A stretch of 64,000 nucleotides of DNA from PXAP01 sp046483315. GTDB lineage: Bacteria > Bacteroidota > Bacteroidia > Bacteroidales > PUMT01. Position numbers and translations under genes: made by a program. The notes beneath the pieces were generated by a model. The model saw nothing but the letters and a program-made list of their open reading frames with translations, did not search any database and was not told where the DNA came from. The stretch covers positions 5,859 to 69,858 of the forward strand of contig JAWODJ010000012.1 in NCBI GenBank assembly GCA_046483315.1, written 5' to 3'. Below are positions 8,985-15,950 of the stretch, piece after piece. Position 1 is the first letter of the stretch; the number at the start of each line of letters is the position of its first letter.

Positions 8985-9941
8985 TCATTCCTCACCAATT
9001 AATCCACGTCCCCTCTTTACTATTTTGTTCTCTTCCCTGAGCTGCTGTATGATCTTATCAAGGATACCGTTTATAAAATTACTGCTTTTCCCCGTGCTGT
9101 AATACTTGGCTATCTCGATATATTCATTGAAGGACACCTTTGTGGGTATGGATTCATTTTCCAGTATCTCGGCAATTGCAAGTTCAAGTATCAGGATATC
9201 CATAAAGGCTATCCTGTCAACATCCCAGTTACGGGTATGCCTGTCTATAAGCCTTTCATATTCTTTATGATGAATTATCAGATTCCGGAACAGCTTTTTT
9301 GCAAACTCCCTGTCTTCTTCATCCCTGAACAGGGGGTATACGGGAATTCCGGAACTGTCACTGTCACTGCCCCTGAATTTCCTGAGACTCTTCTCTGCCA
9401 TACGGACAGCAAACTCAAGATCATCGTTCCAGTATATACTCCTTTCCTCCAGTACCTGGTCGAGAGATAAAGAAGTCATTATAATCTCATCAAGAATCCG
9501 CAACACGAATTGCCTGTCCGATTTCCATGACACATCACTTTCATTAAGGTACTCAGAATATATTTCGCTCTCAATAATCCTGTTATAGATTTCCCTGATC
9601 AGCTCAGGATGATTTGCCCATGATATTTTATGCTTTTTTATCAGGTCTTTAAGCAGCTCATGATCCTCCAGGTGACGGATAAGAAGGTTATCAGTAAAAC
9701 GGGTATTGGGATGCAGGTCTTCATAGTTCGGGGAAAGCTTTGAGCGGGCAAGGTCAATTCTTCTGCGCGCGTATGCTGCCAGTTCAATAATAAGCAAAAA
9801 AACGGAAAGGTAAAGTTCGTAGGTCTTTCCAACACCATGAAACAATTCTTTCTCAGACCTGTCCGGAGAATCCGTGCCGGACATGAAATATGCATAAGCC
9901 GCCTGCAAGACCTTTATTCTTAATAATCTTCTGCTTATCAT
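8985..9941 (-). CDS. nusB: transcription antitermination factor NusB (long Bacteroidota form)
   Basis: RNA-binding antitermination factor that with NusE/S10 binds boxA of rRNA leaders. The start is taken at ATG 9941 (MISRRLLRIKVLQAAYAYFM), the conserved N-terminus of this form. The frame stays open 36 codons further upstream, but that part runs through the inverted-repeat element at 9949-10136 and is not protein-like. At 318 residues it is about twice the size of proteobacterial NusB, as is usual in Bacteroidota. The canonical NusB core is in the C-terminal part (NWDVDRIAFMDILILELAIAEILE, PTKVSFNEYIEIAKYYSTGKSSNFINGILDKI). It is the first gene of the nusB-DUF1573-yajC-ybbR-coaE-DUF5606 series. 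Confidence 0.92.
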   Translation of the reverse strand: MISRRLLRIKVLQAAYAYFMSGTDSPDRSEKELFHGVGKTYELYLSVFLLIIELAAYARRRIDLARSKLSPNYEDLHPNTRFTDNLLIRHLEDHELLKDLIKKHKISWANHPELIREIYNRIIESEIYSEYLNESDVSWKSDRQFVLRILDEIIMTSLSLDQVLEERSIYWNDDLEFAVRMAEKSLRKFRGSDSDSSGIPVYPLFRDEEDREFAKKLFRNLIIHHKEYERLIDRHTRNWDVDRIAFMDILILELAIAEILENESIPTKVSFNEYIEIAKYYSTGKSSNFINGILDKIIQQLREENKIVKRGRGLIGEE

Positions 9942-9948
9942 TTTATTT

Positions 9949-10136
9949 AGTGTCTGTCCATAATGTCCGCCTGCTGCGTTACGCTCGTCAAAAAAATGCT
10001 CATTTACCCTATGTAAACTCCGCTTTTTTTGACTTCGCAAGCCTTGCATCCGAACATTGACCTTTGGTCGAACTCACATGCTATGAATCTCTCATTTGTC
10101 AAAATTCATCAAATGTGACTTTATGATTCAGACACT
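9949..10136. repeat. short inverted-repeat (MITE-like) element upstream of nusB
   Basis: About 188 bp bounded by imperfect inverted repeats: AGTGTCTGTCCATAA at 9949-9963 and TTATGATTCAGACACT at 10121-10136. Inside, 9987-10033 folds into a 21-bp imperfect hairpin built on GTCAAAAAAA and TTTTTTTGAC around a short loop. Just outside, 10139-10155 carries TTTATAGACGGACTC, a second degenerate copy of the left end. It encodes nothing. The structure resembles a miniature transposable element or a REP-like sequence. The rest of the gap to 10369 is AT-rich with no gene seen. Confidence 0.55.
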
Positions 10137-10369
10137 TACTTTATAGACGGACTCTATTTAAAGAGCCTCTCTGAATTTATTACGGGAGGTGCAAAGTAAA
10201 CATTTTTTAAACAAATAAAACCGGGTTTTGAAAAATATTTTAGACCAATTATTGGCAACAAATTTGTGTTTGGCTGTCAAAATTATTTTATTTGCTTTTA
10301 ATAATCGAATATAACGGGAAGGCAATATTTTTAAACTACTCATTTATTCATAATTAAAAAAGCTGGAAG

Positions 10370-10750
10370 ATGGAAGAGAATGAAAAAAAAGCCGAAGGTG
10401 ACAACGGAGGAAGACAGGAAATTTTTTCGCAAACGGTAAGGGCGGGTAAAAGAACTTATTTTTTTGATGTCAAGGCAACAAGAAATAATGAATACTACCT
10501 TACCATTACAGAGAGTAAAAAACGATTTAACAAGGAAGGCCGGCAGTATTTTGAAAAACACAAGGTGTTCCTTTACAGGGAAGACTTCGAGAAGTTCAGG
10601 GACGGACTGACTGAAGTCATCTCTTTTATCAATAAAGAACAACCTGTTCAGGATGAACAAAAAAAACCCCGGGGCGAAGCTGATTCGGAAAAAGATAAAG
10701 AGCTAAGTGAAAGTTTCACCGACGTCAGCTTTGACGATCTTGAAAAATAA
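10370..10750 (+). CDS. PUR-alpha-like DNA/RNA-binding protein (DUF3276)
   Basis: Small cytoplasmic nucleic-acid-binding protein of 126 residues. The PUR repeat spans roughly residues 17-90: IFSQTVRAGKRTYFFDVKAT, EYYLTITESKKRF, KVFLYREDFEKFRDGLTEVISFI. The fold is a whirly-type sheet and helix known from the Borrelia regulator BpuR and eukaryotic Pur-alpha. The C-terminal 35 residues are charged and probably disordered. It is a single gene, convergent with the ADP-ribosylglycohydrolase homologue. Its targets in Bacteroidota are unknown. Confidence 0.88.
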   Translation: MEENEKKAEGDNGGRQEIFSQTVRAGKRTYFFDVKATRNNEYYLTITESKKRFNKEGRQYFEKHKVFLYREDFEKFRDGLTEVISFINKEQPVQDEQKKPRGEADSEKDKELSESFTDVSFDDLEK

Positions 10751-10784
10751 CATCCGGCCATATCCTGCCCCGAATTGCCTTTAA

Positions 10785-11567
10785 TCAATGAAACAGACTT
10801 AAAGGGTAGGTATTGCTGAATTCATGGACTGTTTCAAACATCTCAGACGACAGTTTGCCGGCTGCATGTTTTACAATGTGTCCGGGTATTTCTTTATAAT
10901 ATGCCTGGGCTATACCTCCCGAGATGGTGGCGATGCTCCTGCTACCAAGTGAGCCCGCCAGGCTGACGGCACTTTCGAAGTCATTGCTGTCGAGAAAAGC
11001 AATAATTGCTTCGGGAACAGATCCCTGGCATGACCGGTCATAATAATAATCCTTCCTGATCTGCTCAATTGTCCTGTTCAGATTATACCCGAATGCCGAT
11101 TCAATATAATCGCGGATCTCATCTTTGGTCCGCCCGTTCCTGGCAAGGAACACACCTGCTGCTACTGCCTGTGCACCCATTATTCCATCAGGATGATTAT
11201 GACTTACTTCAGCACTCCTGCGCGCCTCTTCCATGACCTCGGGGAGAGTCCTGCCCGAAAAGCCTATGGGACTGGCCCGCAGGGCTGCACCATTATTCCA
11301 GCTATGGTAAGGCCTTGGATTGTCCTGGCCTAACCACCTTAAAAAAGCGGTCTCGTAGCCACGACCCGGATACTTCCTCCCGTATAACTGTAATGTCTGG
11401 GTGTAATCCCTGCCGTTAAGCAACGAATCCATCACCGCGACGGTGAGAACACTGTTGCAGGAATAATCGGTTTTACCTGTTGAAAGGGAGTATTCGTTCC
11501 CGGCATTTTCTTTGCCGTCATAAAGCATATCCCCGGCAATTGCTCCTATAATAAGCTTTTCCATCAT
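10785..11567 (-). CDS. ADP-ribosylglycohydrolase family protein, metal sites lost
   Basis: ADP-ribosylglycohydrolase (ARH/DraG) fold, 260 residues. Family landmarks are clear: IIGAIAGDML at the N-terminus, GYETAFLRWL, SWNNGAALRASPIGF, SHNHPDGIMGAQAVAAGVFLAR, SCQGSVPEAIIAFL and ISGGIAQAYY. Two motifs that normally bind the di-magnesium centre are changed. The Thr-Asp-Asp-Thr motif before VLTVAV reads Ser-Cys-Asn-Ser, and the Asp-Ser-Asp-Thr motif before the final Gly-Gly helix reads Gly-Ser-Arg-Ser. All four metal-binding Asp are therefore replaced, which predicts loss of hydrolase activity with retention of fold. It may act as a binding protein or pseudoenzyme. It is 142 bp downstream of the unknown gene at 11710. 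Confidence 0.85.
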   Translation of the reverse strand: MMEKLIIGAIAGDMLYDGKENAGNEYSLSTGKTDYSCNSVLTVAVMDSLLNGRDYTQTLQLYGRKYPGRGYETAFLRWLGQDNPRPYHSWNNGAALRASPIGFSGRTLPEVMEEARRSAEVSHNHPDGIMGAQAVAAGVFLARNGRTKDEIRDYIESAFGYNLNRTIEQIRKDYYYDRSCQGSVPEAIIAFLDSNDFESAVSLAGSLGSRSIATISGGIAQAYYKEIPGHIVKHAAGKLSSEMFETVHEFSNTYPLSLFH

Positions 11568-11709
11568 AACAATTCAACTCGTTAACACATTTCCTGTAAA
11601 GGGTAAAAGTAAAAAACCAATTTAAAAAATAAAAAAACCCGCCCGACTGATGCTGAGAAAAAAGAAGCCCGGAATTAAATTCCTGCGGGAGGAGTGCAAC
11701 GGGTAATAA

Positions 11710-12450
11710 TCATTCATCAAAATTATCCGTATCCTCCTGCTTATTGACAAAGTCCTTTATCTCCTCCCAGGTGAGAGTTTTCACATTGGTAACTATAAAT
11801 TCCTTCCTTATAAATCCCCCGTATTGATTGCATTCGGCAATAGCTTCCCTGAAAACTTCCCTTATGGAGGCCCTGATAGGGACTATTGCCAGCAGAGAGC
11901 AGTAATTATCCATAAAATTAAGCACTTCCAGCTCTGCATCATATTTTCTGAGATAATAATCAAATTCCTTCCCGATAATATTCTGCTGAAGCTCGTCAAA
12001 AGATGTTTCAAAGCTGTTAATAAGTACAACAAAATATCTGAGCCTGGAACCCTTTCCCCCCAGTCCGGTTGATATAAAAACCTGGCTTTCATCAAGCAGC
12101 TTGCTCTGAAGAAGCATACGGCTTTCCTGGAAAGCCAGAATTGCCCACTCCTTAAGTCCGCGACCCGGTTGCTTCACATATTTCTCTATGGCACGGTAAG
12201 CCTCTACCTCTTCAACAGATGCCAGCCGGGCAAGGAGTTCCTTTTTACCTTCGGCTGAATAGCGGTTACTGAACAGATTATCGATTATATTATCCAGGCT
12301 GACGGATGTTTTGTTTTCTTTTATTTTTTTTGAGAACTCAAAATACTCCATCTGCAGGTCAATATCTATCTGCTCTTCCAGTATACTGAAATTCTCGGGA
12401 AAATGTCCGAAAATTCCCTCAATGCGTTCATATATATTCTCATCATCCAT
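11710..12450 (-). CDS. conserved protein of unknown function
   Basis: Cytoplasmic protein of 246 residues, no signal peptide or membrane helix. The N-terminal half is acidic and mainly helical (LDNIIDNLFSNRYSAEGKKELLARLASVEEVEAYRAIEKYV), with a spacing like HEAT repeats. The middle has the phrase QVFISTGLGGKGSRLRYFVVL, and the C-terminal part is an alpha/beta segment ending TWEEIKDFVN. The STGLGGKGSRLRY phrase looks conserved, but I do not recognise a named family. Both it and the following degenerate ADP-ribosylglycohydrolase gene are on the minus strand and could be cotranscribed. Confidence 0.75.
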   Translation of the reverse strand: MDDENIYERIEGIFGHFPENFSILEEQIDIDLQMEYFEFSKKIKENKTSVSLDNIIDNLFSNRYSAEGKKELLARLASVEEVEAYRAIEKYVKQPGRGLKEWAILAFQESRMLLQSKLLDESQVFISTGLGGKGSRLRYFVVLINSFETSFDELQQNIIGKEFDYYLRKYDAELEVLNFMDNYCSLLAIVPIRASIREVFREAIAECNQYGGFIRKEFIVTNVKTLTWEEIKDFVNKQEDTDNFDE

Positions 12451-12610
12451 AACACCGGTATCCTGTGAACATAGAACGGATATCCTGCATAAAGATTTTA
12501 ATAAAGCTGAAATTTTTCAGTTTAACAATCACTCTATGCTAATAAACTTAACATATTAAACACCGGTTTGCGCACCCTCATATTCTGACAGGTAGCTCCG
12601 GTTTAAGATA

Positions 12611-12632
12611 AAATACCCATTTTAGGGTATTT
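12611..12632. promoter_or_regulatory. operator candidate: perfect dyad on the feoAB promoter
   Basis: AAATACCC (12611-12618) and GGGTATTT (12625-12632) form a perfect 8-bp inverted repeat separated by six bases. The right arm covers the -33 element, so a bound dimer would block RNA polymerase. It does not resemble the Fur box. A metal- or redox-responsive repressor is inferred from the downstream iron transporter. Confidence 0.5.
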
Positions 12633-12660
12633 GAAGGTAACATTTAATAAAGTATTTTTG
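12630..12660 (+). promoter_or_regulatory. promoter of feoAB
   Basis: TTTG (12630-12633), a 19-bp spacer and TATTTTTG (12653-12660) match the Bacteroidota -33/-7 consensus exactly. The start codon of feoAB is 48 bp further on. Confidence 0.7.
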
Positions 12661-12708
12661 CGGTCACATTGAATCACAGGATAAAACAATATTGCTTTTA
12701 AACAAAAG

Positions 12709-15096
12709 ATGACCCTTGCAGACCTGCAGAATGACCAGAGCGGAATAATCACCAAGATCAAGGGTCGTGGTGCATTCCGTAAACGAATTACAGAGATGGG
12801 ATTTGTAAGGGGCAAGACTGTAAAAGTCATAAAAAACGCCCCGCTCAGAGATCCGGTAGAATACAGCATTATGGGTTATGAAATCTCTCTCAGAAGAAGT
12901 GAAGCAGCCCTTATAGAAGTTGTAACTCCAAAAGAGGCTGCAGGCGGCGAGAATGAAAAGTTCAGGGGGGTTATCTCGGAAGAGTGGCTCAGGACAAAGG
13001 CAGAAAAGAGGGGAAAGATCATCAATGTAGCTATGGTGGGAAACCCGAACGCGGGTAAAACAACTCTCTTTAATTTTGCTACCCGCTCAAAGGAAAGAGT
13101 TGGCAATTACGGCGGCGTTACAATCGATGCCAAGTATGGCAAATTTTCATTGAAGGGCTACAGATTCAATATAGTCGATCTTCCCGGAACATATTCGCTT
13201 ACAGCCTGGTCGCCCGAAGAACTCTTCGTCAGAGACCACATTACCGGCAAGATGCCCGATGTGGTAATCAATGTGGTTGATGCCTCCAACCTGGAGCGCA
13301 ATCTTTACCTTACCACCCAGCTTATAGATATGGATATTAAGGTGGTAATGGCCATGAATATGTATGATGAATTGCTTGAAGCGGGCAATACCATTGATTA
13401 TGAGTCACTGGGCAAGATGACAGGAGTGCCTGTTGTGCCTACTATCGGGTCAAAAAATATCGGCATATCCGATCTCTTCCAGAAAGTTATTGATGTGTAT
13501 GAGGACAGGGACAGGGATATGAGGCATGTACACATCAATTACGGGCATGATATTGAAAATTCCCTCGCTCGTATACAGGAAAAAATAAAGCACAGGGACA
13601 ACATGCACCTTACCGATAAAATATCCTCCAGGTTCCTGGCAATTAAGCTGCTGGAGAAAGACCGGGATGCAGCAGATAAGATTTCTGTTCTTAAAAATGC
13701 CGCTGAGATAAACGATACAGCGGAAAGGGAGGTGAAGCGGCTTGAATCGGCAATTGGCAGCGACAGTGAAACGCTGGTTACCGATGCCAAATACGGCTTT
13801 GTTTCAGGGGCTCTGAGGGAAACCATGACGCGCGGCCATAATGAAAGGCAAAAAAAATCTGAGCTTATTGACACCATCCTTACCCACCAGGTTCTGGGAT
13901 TCCCCGTTTTCCTGCTTTTTATCTATATCATGTTTCAGGCCACCTTTTCACTTGGCGCCTACCCCATGGAATGGATTGAGAAGGCTGTTTCTGCCGCAGG
14001 AAGTTTTCTGGATTCCCGTATGAGTGAAGGCAGTCTTAAAGACCTTCTTATTAACGGAATAATCGGGGGTGTGGGAGGAGTGATCGTATTCCTCCCCAAC
14101 ATACTGATACTGTTTTTCTTTATTTCACTGATGGAAGATACGGGATACATGGCGAGAGCGGCTTTTATCATGGATAAGCTGATGCATAAGATTGGCCTGC
14201 ACGGAAAATCATTTATCCCTCTTATCATGGGCTTTGGATGTAATGTCCCCGCAATAATGGCTACGAGGACAATAGAAAACCGCAATAACCGGCTACTGAC
14301 AATGCTTATCAATCCATTTATGTCATGCAGCGCCCGCCTGCCGGTATATGTCCTGATCATAGGCGCCTTTTTTCCCGATCATGCGGGAACGGTGCTTTTC
14401 AGCATGTATGGTTTCGGAATACTTATGGCGGTAGTTGTGGCCATCGTGTTCAAAAACCTCCTTTTCCGGTCGGAAGACATTCCCTTTGTGATGGAACTGC
14501 CCCCCTACAGGATACCAACGCTGAAGACCACCACACGACATATGTGGCACAAGGGATCACAGTACCTGAAAAAGATGGGCGGCATCATCCTTGTTGCCTC
14601 TGTAATAATATGGGCACTGGGATACTACCCCAGGAACCCGGAATTACCGGCAGATCATGACACCTCCACGGCTGAAAGACAACAGGAATCATACATAGGG
14701 AAGATCGGCAGGTTCATTGAGCCGGCAATCAGGCCCCTTGGATTTGACTGGAAAATGGGTGTCGCATTGCTTTCGGGTGTTGCCGCCAAGGAGATAGTTG
14801 TAAGCACTATGGGAGTGTTGTATCACGCAAGCACTGAAGCCAGTCTCCCTACTGAGACACTTGGAGAAAAGCTTCAGAAACAAACATACCCGGACGGGAC
14901 AAAAGTATTCACCACGGCCTCGGCACTCTCTTTTCTGGTGTTCATCCTCCTCTATTTTCCATGTGTGGCAGTGATAGCAGCCATAAAAAATGAATCGGGT
15001 CACTGGAAATGGGCTGCATTTACTGTCTTCTATACTACCGGACTGGCATGGATAATGTCATTTCTGGTTTACCGGGTTACGAACCTGATATTATAA
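12709..15096 (+). CDS. feoB: FeoA-FeoB fusion ferrous iron transporter
   Basis: Inner-membrane ferrous iron uptake protein of 795 residues. Residues 1-75 are a FeoA SH3-like domain (TLADLQNDQSGIITKIKG, RKRITEMGFVRGKTVKVI). After a linker comes the FeoB G domain with G1 GNPNAGKTT (111-119), G3 DLPG (157-160) and G4 NMYD, then a helical GDI-like spacer. The C-terminal half is the polytopic membrane domain with the two Gate motifs and the Cys-containing helices GFGCNVPAIMATRT and NPFMSCSARLPVYVL. FeoA-FeoB fusion is known in Bacteroidota. The small Cys-rich partner follows by 16 bp. Confidence 0.95.
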   Translation: MTLADLQNDQSGIITKIKGRGAFRKRITEMGFVRGKTVKVIKNAPLRDPVEYSIMGYEISLRRSEAALIEVVTPKEAAGGENEKFRGVISEEWLRTKAEKRGKIINVAMVGNPNAGKTTLFNFATRSKERVGNYGGVTIDAKYGKFSLKGYRFNIVDLPGTYSLTAWSPEELFVRDHITGKMPDVVINVVDASNLERNLYLTTQLIDMDIKVVMAMNMYDELLEAGNTIDYESLGKMTGVPVVPTIGSKNIGISDLFQKVIDVYEDRDRDMRHVHINYGHDIENSLARIQEKIKHRDNMHLTDKISSRFLAIKLLEKDRDAADKISVLKNAAEINDTAEREVKRLESAIGSDSETLVTDAKYGFVSGALRETMTRGHNERQKKSELIDTILTHQVLGFPVFLLFIYIMFQATFSLGAYPMEWIEKAVSAAGSFLDSRMSEGSLKDLLINGIIGGVGGVIVFLPNILILFFFISLMEDTGYMARAAFIMDKLMHKIGLHGKSFIPLIMGFGCNVPAIMATRTIENRNNRLLTMLINPFMSCSARLPVYVLIIGAFFPDHAGTVLFSMYGFGILMAVVVAIVFKNLLFRSEDIPFVMELPPYRIPTLKTTTRHMWHKGSQYLKKMGGIILVASVIIWALGYYPRNPELPADHDTSTAERQQESYIGKIGRFIEPAIRPLGFDWKMGVALLSGVAAKEIVVSTMGVLYHASTEASLPTETLGEKLQKQTYPDGTKVFTTASALSFLVFILLYFPCVAVIAAIKNESGHWKWAAFTVFYTTGLAWIMSFLVYRVTNLIL

Positions 15097-15112
15097 CTGA
15101 TAACCAGGCATT

Positions 15113-15265
15113 ATGCAGGATATAGCAACATACTCGATAATTATTTATGCCTTGTCATACACGGTTTACCACATTGCACGGATCTTTTTGCCGGAAAGGG
15201 AAAGGACAGGTAAAAGCCGCTGTTCATCATGTGCAGGATGCAGCTTAAGAAAGGATCGTTCCTGA
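15113..15265 (+). CDS. FeoB-associated Cys-rich membrane protein
   Basis: A 50-residue frame starting at ATG 15113, 16 bp after the FeoAB stop, ends at TGA 15263-15265. It has one N-terminal membrane helix (ATYSIIIYALSYTVYHIARIF), a basic segment, and a Cys cluster C-S-S-C-A-G-C near the end. This layout (one helix, then CxxCxxC) is that of the FeoB-associated Cys-rich family found behind feoB in many bacteria, sometimes compared to FeoC. The cluster may bind iron or sense redox state. A weak stem at 15272-15299 may end the operon. Confidence 0.8.
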   Translation: MQDIATYSIIIYALSYTVYHIARIFLPERERTGKSRCSSCAGCSLRKDRS

Positions 15266-15325
15266 ACGGCACCCGTTGATTATTGCATCCGGCAACGGGG
15301 TGAATGTTTAAGCATACAGGAAACA

Positions 15326-15355
15326 ATTGTCCCCTTTAAAAAATTTGTATGTTTG
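15326..15355 (+). promoter_or_regulatory. promoter candidate of the DUF456 gene
   Basis: TTG (15327-15329), 18-bp spacing, and TATGTTTG (15348-15355) fit the Bacteroidota consensus. The ATG at 15363 is only 7 bp beyond, so the transcript would be nearly leaderless, which weakens the call. Confidence 0.4.
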
Positions 15356-15362
15356 CACTAAT

Positions 15363-15857
15363 ATGGATGTAGCGCTTCTCTCGATATCGGTCATTCTGAT
15401 CCTGACCGGCCTGGCCGGCTGCTTCCTGCCGGTCGTGCCCGGACCGCCCTTAAGTTTCCTGGGGCTGTTGATGGTTCATTTCACAGCTTATACCTCTTTT
15501 ACCGTTGAATTCCTGTTACTGATGGCCTTCATTGCCCTTTCGGTCACGATAATAGACTTTCTTGTACCGGTCTGGGCAACCAGAAAATTCGGAGGTTCAA
15601 AGTATGGCATGTGGGGTGCCGGGATCGGAATATTTGCAGGCATATTCTTCCTGCCGCCGATCGGACTGATAGCAGGTCCCCTTGCAGGTGCGATTCTCGG
15701 GGAGCTGATAAAAGGATCAGGCGGCAGAAATGCCATTGTGGCGGGATTAGGTTCATTTGCCGGATTTCTGATGGGAGTGGGACTAAAGCTTGCCGCATCC
15801 CTTACCATGACAATATATTTTGTTAAAGCCCTCTTCCCTTCCACGCCTGCACTCTGA
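15363..15857 (+). CDS. DUF456 family membrane protein
   Basis: Integral membrane protein of 164 residues with about four to five helices rich in Gly and Pro: ISVILILTGLAGCFLPVVPGPPLSFLGLLMVHF, a second hairpin LLLMAFIALSVTIIDFLVPVWATRKFGGSKYGMWG, and GLIAGPLAGAILGELI. The PVVPGPPLSF and KFGGSKYGMWGA phrases are the DUF456 hallmarks. The start is set at ATG 15363, since the codons from 15327 overlap the promoter candidate. The function of the family is unknown. It is convergent with the serine hydrolase gene. Confidence 0.85.
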   Translation: MDVALLSISVILILTGLAGCFLPVVPGPPLSFLGLLMVHFTAYTSFTVEFLLLMAFIALSVTIIDFLVPVWATRKFGGSKYGMWGAGIGIFAGIFFLPPIGLIAGPLAGAILGELIKGSGGRNAIVAGLGSFAGFLMGVGLKLAASLTMTIYFVKALFPSTPAL

Positions 15858-15950
15858 AAAGCATGCAGCCGTCTGCCACGCCTCCTTAACCGGCACAGGC
15901 GTCTTAACAAACCTGTTACGATGACAGCAGGCAATTCCCGCTATCCGGGA

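Noticed and set aside
9942..10049. N-terminal extension of NusB by 36 codons
   Set aside because: The extension runs through the inverted-repeat element and reads as basic, non-conserved sequence. MISRRLLRIK is the usual N-terminus.
10158..10343. Possible 61-residue basic protein before the PUR-like gene
   Set aside because: Composition is Lys/Phe/Leu-rich as expected from random AT-rich DNA, and no start signal is evident.
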